Positions 31,898 through 36,765 of a stretch of 36,765 bases of DNA are shown here, one piece after another. Position 1 is the first letter of the stretch, and the number at the start of each line of letters is the position of its first letter. A program made the position numbers and the translations under genes. The stretch lies in assembly GCA_018268575.1 (NCBI GenBank), contig JAFDWF010000024.1:1-36765 (forward strand), given 5' to 3'. This DNA comes from Actinomycetota bacterium (GTDB lineage: Bacteria > Actinomycetota > Thermoleophilia > Solirubrobacterales > 70-9). Under the pieces are notes generated by a model, which worked only from the letters and a program-made list of their open reading frames with translations, made no database searches and was not told the DNA's origin.

Positions 31898-32425
31898 ATG
31901 CGCGCCACCTACAAGATGATCAGCCAGATCGAGCGCCTCTCAGGAGGCCACGTGAGCGTCAACAGGGTGAGGCGGGCCATCGAGCTGGTCGGGACCCACT
32001 TCCCGATCGCCCTCTTGATGCACGATGTCGCCACCGACCCGTTCAGGCCGCACATGCTCGAGGCCGCCCAGAGCTCCCGCGAGGAGGAGGAGGGCCTCGC
32101 CTGGCTCACCCTGGCGGCGGCCGGTCCCGGCAGGACCCGCGGTGCCCTCGCCGACCGGGCTGCCGCCGTGCTCGACCCCGGCGTGCTGGAGGCGCTGCTC
32201 GACGAAGAGGATCGACGCGAGGTCTGCGCGGGGCGTGCGGAGGCCGCGAGGAGCGAGGAGGAGTGGGGTGCCTGGCTGCTGGTCTCGCGTCTCAGCCGGC
32301 GCCAGCTCGAGCGGGCGATCGAAGCTCATCCGCGTCGGTCCGCCCAGGGTGATTCGGGCCGCCGCCGCGGCGGCGGGATCAACCCGCGGATCCATGACCA
32401 GCTGGCCGCGCTCGGCCTCGTCTAG
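31898..32425 (+). CDS. Unknown helical protein, paralogue A
   Basis: 175 aa from ATG 31898, with GGAAGGAGGG upstream. Its residues 65-145 align with residues 61-142 of the next gene's product: shared TLAAAG-x-GR, L-x-x-RA, a charged RxxC segment, EE-x-x-AW-x-L and a final AHP. Within each protein the AW-led helix also occurs twice (here AWLTLAAAGPGR and AWLLVSRLSRRQ), so both probably arose from a repeated helical unit. No family recognised and no catalytic residues are evident. The N-terminus (YKMISQIERLSGGHVSVNRVRRAIE) resembles an HTH. Probably soluble. Confidence 0.6.
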   Translation: MRATYKMISQIERLSGGHVSVNRVRRAIELVGTHFPIALLMHDVATDPFRPHMLEAAQSSREEEEGLAWLTLAAAGPGRTRGALADRAAAVLDPGVLEALLDEEDRREVCAGRAEAARSEEEWGAWLLVSRLSRRQLERAIEAHPRRSAQGDSGRRRGGGINPRIHDQLAALGLV

Positions 32426-32446
32426 GTGGCCGAGGCGGCACAAGGG

Positions 32447-32470
32447 TGCGGCGGCCGTGATCGGCCGCCG
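32447..32470 (+). promoter_or_regulatory. 10-bp hairpin before the TTG-start gene
   Basis: GCGGCGGCCG (32447-32456) and CGGCCGCCGC (32461-32470) pair perfectly around the loop TGAT. The GGGAAGGAG ribosome site begins at once after it. It lies in the 61-base gap between the two paralogues. Confidence 0.7.
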
Positions 32471-32486
32471 CGGGAAGGAGTGGAGC

Positions 32487-32987
32487 TTGCACCAGATCAG
32501 ACTGATCGAAGCGGCCGGGAGCACGCTGGCCGACCCGGAGACGGCAGCGGCCGAGATCCGCGCGGCGGCGCGCCTGCTCGAGGAGCGGCATGGGCTTGCG
32601 CCGGTGCTCGAGGCGGTCGTCGACCCCAGCCTGCTCGCCGCGAGGATTGGCGGGCGTTCGGACGCCGAGGCACGAGCCTGGTCGACGCTGGCCGCCGCCG
32701 GCGTGGGGCGGTCCGGGCGTTGCCTCGCCTGGCGCGCAGGGCGGGCGCTCGACGTGGAAGACCTGGCCGAGGCGATCGCCATGCCGCGGAACCCGCGCCG
32801 TGCCTGTCGGCGACGGGCCGGGAAGACCCGCGATCCCGAGGAGAGGGCCGCCTGGCATCTCCTGGCTTCGCTGCGGGTGACGGAGCTCCGACGGCTGGCC
32901 GCCGCGCACCCGGTGGTGGGCGCTCGGCGGATACGTCGCGCGGGAGGCGCAGGCGGTGGACGCGCCGCGGCGCGGGCCGCTGGTTAG
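32487..32987 (+). CDS. Unknown helical protein, paralogue B (TTG start)
   Basis: 166 aa from TTG 32487, chosen because AAGGAG stands seven bases upstream behind a perfect 10-bp hairpin; the frame itself is open further left. It is homologous to the preceding gene over about 80 residues (see there); here the shared blocks are AWSTLAAAGVGR (64-75), RACRRRAGKTRDPEERAAWHLL (105-126) and LAAAHP (137-142). The C-terminus is Gly/Arg/Ala-rich. A tandem duplication followed by divergence is the likely origin. Function unknown. Confidence 0.6.
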   Translation: MHQIRLIEAAGSTLADPETAAAEIRAAARLLEERHGLAPVLEAVVDPSLLAARIGGRSDAEARAWSTLAAAGVGRSGRCLAWRAGRALDVEDLAEAIAMPRNPRRACRRRAGKTRDPEERAAWHLLASLRVTELRRLAAAHPVVGARRIRRAGGAGGGRAAARAAG

Positions 32988-33065
32988 GCGGCGTCCGCTC
33001 TGCGGTCGGATCGAGGCCGAGCTCGGCCGCGTGGCGCATCCATCACGAATGAGGAGGAATCGCCC

Positions 33066-33446
33066 ATGAAGGCAATCCTGATCCCGCTCGACGGGGAGAC
33101 CACCGTGGTCGAGCAGGACGGTCCCGATGACCTGCAGCGCATGGTCGACGGCGACCTGGAACTGGTCGACGTCCCAGGACGGGTCGACGCGGTCGCATAC
33201 ATAGACGAAGAGGGAAAGCTCTCGATGACCCCCAACGAGGCGGCGACCGCCCTCTTGCGCGCCTCGCTTCGCGACGACGACTGGATCGCCGGTGCATGCG
33301 TCCTCACCGGCTTCGACCCGCGCGACGGCGGCAACCGGGACGTGCCGGAGGATCTGATCCGTCGGATTGTGTGCGGAGATCCGGGACTCCCTCGGCCGGC
33401 GCCGGTTGGACCGAGGGGAGCAGCGGATGATCGGCGGGACGGGTGA
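33066..33446 (+). CDS. DUF3846-like protein
   Basis: 126 aa from ATG 33066, with GAGGAGGAA upstream and a 14-bp palindrome GGCCGAGCTCGGCC (33015-33028) further up. The pattern of DUF3846 is clear: MKAILIPLDGE at the start, DDLQRMVDGDLELVDVP, VAYIDEEGKLSMTPNEAATALL and IAGACVLTGFDP. Function unestablished; the family is common in plasmids, phages and integrative elements. The C-terminal ~20 residues (RPAPVGPRGAADDRRDG) overlap the next gene's start and may not matter. It supports the mobile nature of this array. Confidence 0.7.
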   Translation: MKAILIPLDGETTVVEQDGPDDLQRMVDGDLELVDVPGRVDAVAYIDEEGKLSMTPNEAATALLRASLRDDDWIAGACVLTGFDPRDGGNRDVPEDLIRRIVCGDPGLPRPAPVGPRGAADDRRDG

Positions 33447-33588
33447 CCAGCCGGTCGTCCTCGCCACCTCGCTCGGCGACGCCGAGGGGGCACAGGCTGC
33501 GGCCGCGGCCCTCGCCTGTGCGGGGAGCGGTCCCGGTGGGGCGGCCCTCCTCGTGGACATCGGCGGGCCCCCGCACGCCCGACCCTGA
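33427..33588 (+). CDS. 5' part of a frameshifted unknown protein
   Basis: 53 aa from ATG 33427 with GAGGGGAG upstream: it reads TGDQPVVLATSLGDAEGAQAAAAALACAGSGPGGAALLVDIGG and then stops at 33588, where the next frame begins at once. Restoring one C in the run of C at 33568-33572 would join it smoothly to the downstream frame (LLVDIGGPPARPTLMASVAAG). The N-terminal strand-helix-strand has the look of a Rossmann- or P-loop-like start, but without a Walker A. So this and 33588-34094 are most likely one gene. Confidence 0.6.
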   Translation: MIGGTGDQPVVLATSLGDAEGAQAAAAALACAGSGPGGAALLVDIGGPPHARP

Positions 33589-34094
33589 TGGCGAGCGTCG
33601 CGGCGGGGCGGCTCGAGGAGCGGCTGTCCGCCGCCCTGCCCGGGGTGGAGGTCGCGGCGCGCGGGCGCATATGCGTGATCGCCACCCGAGGCGACGGCGA
33701 GGGCCTCTCGACTCCGGGGCGCGCGATCGAGGCCGCGGGGTGTTCGCCCGTCGTCGTCCACGCGGATCCCTCCGACCTGGCCAGGCTGCTCGAGGATCCG
33801 GTCGCGTCGCGGTTCGCCGCGGCGCTGGTCCGCTGCGGTCCGGGGATCGACCGGGCGCTCGGCGCGCCCGCCATTCTCGACCTGCTCGCCCGCGGCCTCG
33901 CCGTCTCGCTGCTCGAGCGGCGACTGGACTGGGTCCGCGAGCGCAAGGCGCTCTTCGGCGCCCTCGACGCCTGGGAGCTCGAGGGACTCCCGCCGGCGCT
34001 CGTCTCCTGGCTCGCCATGTCCCGAGTGGAGGTACGGGGCCGCGCGGCTCGCGCCAGGCCCGCCGGGGATTGGCGACGACGAGGGGAGGCCTGA
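33588..34094 (+). CDS. 3' part of the frameshifted unknown protein
   Basis: 168 aa if read from ATG 33588, which overlaps the previous stop (TGATG). It more likely continues the frame of 33427, giving a protein of about 220 aa. Visible parts: ASVAAGRLEERLSAALPGVEVAARGRICVIATRGDGEGL, PVVVHADPSDLARLLEDP, AALVRCGPGIDRALGAPAILDLLARGLAVSLLERRLDWVRERKALFGALDAWELEGLP. Alternating strands and helices suggest an alpha/beta fold. I do not recognise the function. If the frame break is real, the TGATG overlap could still allow coupled translation of both halves. Confidence 0.6.
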   Translation: MASVAAGRLEERLSAALPGVEVAARGRICVIATRGDGEGLSTPGRAIEAAGCSPVVVHADPSDLARLLEDPVASRFAAALVRCGPGIDRALGAPAILDLLARGLAVSLLERRLDWVRERKALFGALDAWELEGLPPALVSWLAMSRVEVRGRAARARPAGDWRRRGEA

Positions 34095-34202
34095 GATGGG
34101 AGGCCAGAGTGGGACCACCCGGTCCCGAGCGCGACCGCGTCCCCGCCTGGGCCATGCCGTGGTGTGGGCGGGAGCCCGGACCATGACCGCGAGGAAGTGG
34201 TG

Positions 34203-34487
34203 GTGGCCGCGCTGAAGACGATCGGCGAGGCCGCCCGCTTCTTCCTGACGCGCCATTGGGTCAGGACCCACGTGGGACCGTACGTCGTGACGACGGCCGA
34301 GGTGCGCCGGAGCACCTTTCATACCAGCGTGACCTGGGGCGAGGACGGCCCCGAGGTCGACGATTTCGGCTCGGGACTCGCCTTCGAGCTTCCCGACGCC
34401 AACGCCAACCACGAGGCGATCTGCGAGCGGGTCGAAGAGAGCGTCGGGCTGGTCCGCCTGCCGGCGCCGCGCCCGCCCGCGGCATGA
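34203..34487 (+). CDS. Unknown small protein (about 94 aa)
   Basis: Three GTG codons in a row (34197, 34200, 34203) could start it; GTG 34203 lies seven bases after GAGGA and is preferred. The sequence is beta-rich and acidic: VRTHVGPYVVTTAEVRRSTFHTSVTWGEDGPEVDDFGSGLAFELPDANANHEAICERVEESVGL. No family recognised. Overlapping the start in another frame is a ten-codon ORF (ATG 34183, MTARKWWWPR) with three adjacent Trp codons; see findings. Confidence 0.5.
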   Translation: MAALKTIGEAARFFLTRHWVRTHVGPYVVTTAEVRRSTFHTSVTWGEDGPEVDDFGSGLAFELPDANANHEAICERVEESVGLVRLPAPRPPAA

Positions 34488-34539
34488 GCCCACCCACCTG
34501 GCGCCAGCCTGCGGTCGGCGCCCGACGAAAGGAGTCCCG

Positions 34540-35145
34540 ATGAGCACGCACATGATCGACAGACAGAGGGCGAGGAGGAGGCTCGAGAACCTCAAGGCCG
34601 CGATCGACAGGGAGGACCCGGCCGACGACGTGCACGATCCCGACGTGAGGGAGTTGCGTGAGCTCGCTGGCGACGAGGTCGCGTTCGAGGCCGGCGAGAC
34701 GGTGGAGATCGGCCGTTATCTGGGTTGCGCCTCGGAGGGCCATTGGGAATCCTCGTTCCGGCAGAACCCAGACTTCCACGTGGGTACCGCGGAGGAGGTC
34801 GAGCGCTGGCTCGCCGACAACTACGTCGAAGGCTGGGCGGGTCGCTGGGTGATCGACCTGGACGACGGCACGGAGCTGTCGTGGACGACCCTCTGTGGGT
34901 TCGACCAGGACGTGGAGCGCTCCGTCGAACCGGGCTACACGGTCCTCGCGGCCTACCGAGAGGACGGCCAGCCCTACGCGACCGACGTCTACACCTGGGG
35001 TGGCACCGAGGCCGCCGAAGAGATCGCGCAGCGCGTGTGCCGCGAGGACAACGAGGCCGGGAGGGGGGACGACCTGCTGCGCATCGTCGGCGTGATCGAG
35101 GGAGTGCACGAGGTGCATGGCGGCGACATGGACGGCGACGGCTAG
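34540..35145 (+). CDS. Unknown acidic protein (201 aa)
   Basis: ATG 34540 with AAAGGAG seven bases upstream; GGCGCC arms flank the leader (about 34499-34520). The protein is strongly acidic throughout. It begins with a charged helix (DRQRARRRLENLKAAIDRED), continues with GRYLGCASEGHWESSFRQNPDFHVGTAEEVERWLADNY, and ends in a His/Asp-rich tail (GVIEGVHEVHGGDMDGDG) that might bind metal. No family recognised and no membrane segments. Forty-five bases separate it from the next gene, including a GGCGAC/GTCGCC hairpin over its stop codon. Confidence 0.55.
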   Translation: MSTHMIDRQRARRRLENLKAAIDREDPADDVHDPDVRELRELAGDEVAFEAGETVEIGRYLGCASEGHWESSFRQNPDFHVGTAEEVERWLADNYVEGWAGRWVIDLDDGTELSWTTLCGFDQDVERSVEPGYTVLAAYREDGQPYATDVYTWGGTEAAEEIAQRVCREDNEAGRGDDLLRIVGVIEGVHEVHGGDMDGDG

Positions 35146-35190
35146 GTCGCCACGTGCCTCGCGTAATCGCATCAGCGGAAGGAGAACGCC

Positions 35191-36288
35191 ATGACGACTT
35201 TCCTCGCCAACCTGCCTGGCACGCCGAGGGTCTACTCGGCCAGGTACCACCACGCCGACGGCGCCACCGAGTTCGTCACGGTGACGAGAATCGATCGCGG
35301 CGCCGGGAGGGCACACATCATCCGCGAGGGCGACGAGCACCCCCGCGACGACATCGTGCCGACCAAGGATCTTTCCTCGTTCGTCGCCCTGGAGACGAGG
35401 CCGATCGTCGTCGCCGAGGACGGCTCGGTGTCGGACTTCTTCGCCACCTCCGTCTACGACGTGCCGAGCAGGTGGGACCGCGACGCGGTCGACTACGCGA
35501 TCGCCGTGCAGGCGCTCGAGGCCGCGGGCCGGGTCAGCCATCCGGAGGACGTGAACCGCGCGCGGATCGCGCTGATGCAGTGTCAGGAGATCGCCTACGA
35601 CGCGATGGTCGAGATCGAGAACGCCGGCTCCCACACGACCCTGGGCGATCTGATCGACAAGGGGACCGAATCGCTGGGCGCGGTCAACCGGATCGCGGGA
35701 TCGGGCTGCCCCACCGCCGAGTTCGCGGCGATGCTCGCGAGGACCCGGCGGGAGGAAGAGGAGGCCGAAGGAGCTTCCGAGCGCACGAAGCTGACGCCGC
35801 CCGAGGGCTGCACCGGGGAGGTCGCGTTCAGCCCGACCGGCAGAGCGTCGATCCTTCACGGCGGCCCGACGTGCCCGGTCCATGAGGACGCGACGCCGGC
35901 CGACCGAAGCGAGGAACTGCGTGAGCAGGCCGCGCGTGTGATCGAGAACTACCGCGCCGGCGAGGACGTGGGCGAGCCCGTGGAGGCGCTGGCGACGATC
36001 CTCCGCGCCTGGCGCGCCGTTCGTGACGGCTGGCGGCCGGACCGCGACGAGGAATGGATCGGCTGCGAGGTCGAATGCGACGACGACGTCGCCTTCACCG
36101 TGATCGAGACCGAACCCGCCCGTGACGGCGGGCGCGTGATCCTGCGAGGCGGGGGCAACTGCCGGGGATACGCGGACCGGGCGCGCGTCCTTCATCCGCC
36201 GCGGATCTCGCGCGAGGAGCCGACGCGGTCCGAGCGGGCGCAAGTTCCGTGCCGACATCCTCGGTCTCCTCGGCCCGACCAGGAGTGA
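35191..36288 (+). CDS. Unknown acidic protein (365 aa)
   Basis: ATG 35191 with GGAAGGAG upstream. Three regions can be seen. Residues about 1-70 are a beta-rich part (YSARYHHADGATEFVTVTRIDRGAGRAHIIREGDE). Residues about 95-195 are helical (DRDAVDYAIAVQALEAAGRVSHPEDVNRARIALMQCQEIAYDAMVEIENAG). The C-terminal part has several Cys (GCTGEVAF, GPTCPVHE, WIGCEVECDDDVAF, GGNCRGYA) and could bind a metal. The last ~25 residues are Arg/Pro-rich. No family recognised. It is the largest unknown gene of the array. Confidence 0.55.
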   Translation: MTTFLANLPGTPRVYSARYHHADGATEFVTVTRIDRGAGRAHIIREGDEHPRDDIVPTKDLSSFVALETRPIVVAEDGSVSDFFATSVYDVPSRWDRDAVDYAIAVQALEAAGRVSHPEDVNRARIALMQCQEIAYDAMVEIENAGSHTTLGDLIDKGTESLGAVNRIAGSGCPTAEFAAMLARTRREEEEAEGASERTKLTPPEGCTGEVAFSPTGRASILHGGPTCPVHEDATPADRSEELREQAARVIENYRAGEDVGEPVEALATILRAWRAVRDGWRPDRDEEWIGCEVECDDDVAFTVIETEPARDGGRVILRGGGNCRGYADRARVLHPPRISREEPTRSERAQVPCRHPRSPRPDQE

Positions 36289-36499
36289 GACGTGCGCTCG
36301 AGGTGGGGCCGGCGCTGCCGGGCCGACTGCCGGACCTCGCCTCGGTCGGCAGCGGCGTCCCGGTCGGGCTTCGAGTCGAGCGGCGGTGCCGGGTCGGAAA
36401 GGCCGTGCCCCGGTGGGGGGCTCCCCGCCGCCACATGAATCCCGGAAGCGCCGGGCCTGGAGGTCTGCGGTCCGACGTATCAGGAGGAAGGAGGAACCG
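36289..36499. other. Intergenic leader before the last gene
   Basis: About 210 bases without a credible gene. A CCCGG/CCGGG hairpin lies near 36437-36451, and a strong AGGAGGAAGGAGG ribosome site (36481-36493) ends it. Confidence 0.45.
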
Positions 36500-36765
36500 G
36501 ATGGATGAGTTCACGATGAGCGCCTTCGCGCTCTTCCCCGACGGCAGGAGCAGCGATGCCTTCGCCGAGGTCGCCGCACCCGCGCTGGCCGCCTGTTTCG
36601 CGAAGATGGCGGGCGAGGTGGCCGACTGGCTTCCTGTGGCACTCGCCCTCGGCGAGGGCGAGCCGCCCCAGGCGATCGAGCTGACGCTCGAGTGGAGCGG
36701 GGCTCCCGCCGCGGAGCCCGCTCCGGCGCGGCCCGCGGTCCCCGGCGGTCCGACGCGCCGCCGGC
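36500..36765 (+). CDS. Unknown protein, cut by the window end
   Basis: ATG 36500, seven bases after AGGAGG, opens a frame that runs to the last base (88 codons seen, no stop). It begins MDEFTMSAFALFPDGRSSDAFAEVAAPALAACFAKMAGEVADWLPVALALGEGEPPQAIELTLEW and then becomes Ala/Pro/Arg-rich. No family recognised. The strong ribosome site and position continue the pattern of the array. Confidence 0.55.

Noticed and set aside
32379..36258. Long minus-strand open frames (738 and 665 codons) opposite the small-gene array
   Set aside because: They arise from GC-rich codon bias. The plus-strand genes have ribosome sites and overlapping start/stop codons; these do not.

Overview
The window looks like a chromosomal segment of a high-GC actinobacterium, probably a Thermoleophilia/Solirubrobacter-like lineage. 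The grounds are very high GC, many GTG/TTG starts, leaderless-looking promoters and Crp/XRE regulators of actinobacterial type. The lineage is an inference and no marker gene is present. Host-like genes fill about the first 10.8 kb; the rest is mostly mobile or decaying DNA built around a tRNA-Leu/tRNA-Glu pair.

1-10.8 kb: a palindrome-rich non-coding stretch with one 67-aa gene; a complete sulfate/thiosulfate ABC importer operon on the minus strand (binding lipoprotein, cysT, cysW, cysA, overlapping or nearly so); a haloalkane dehalogenase-like hydrolase convergent with a metallophosphoesterase; a second alpha/beta hydrolase; a small winged-helix protein; and a ClC chloride transporter divergent from a Crp/Fnr-type regulator. 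A 43-nt palindromic element occurs once beyond each end of the sulfate operon.

10.8-20.6 kb: a compact integrated element. It holds an XRE repressor with a candidate operator, two exported proteins of unknown function, a lower-GC two-gene minus-strand cargo module, several tiny proteins, a VirD4/TraG-like ATPase, a replication-relaxation (Replic_Relax) protein and a large serine recombinase. The recombinase frame runs on through the terminator and the antisense strand of tRNA-Leu, so its last ~90 codons are host DNA and the right crossover lies just before about 20,590. The left end could not be fixed.

20.6-26.3 kb: tRNA-Leu(CAG) on the minus strand and tRNA-Glu(CTC) on the plus strand, then mostly decayed DNA with repeats. 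It contains a frameshifted DUF2510 membrane protein, a DUF2283-like gene, small unknown genes, an HTH protein and an excisionase-like protein.

26.3-36.8 kb: a one-directional array of mostly unknown small genes, centred on an archaeo-eukaryotic-type primase with a CHC2-like zinc finger and a frameshifted SNase-like lipoprotein. It also holds a DUF3846 protein, a pair of tandem paralogues and a second frameshifted gene. Several of these genes carry a GC-rich hairpin placed directly before a strong Shine-Dalgarno site. The last gene is cut by the window end. The array looks like part of an integrative or plasmid-like replicon; no relaxase, replication initiator or integrase for it is visible here.
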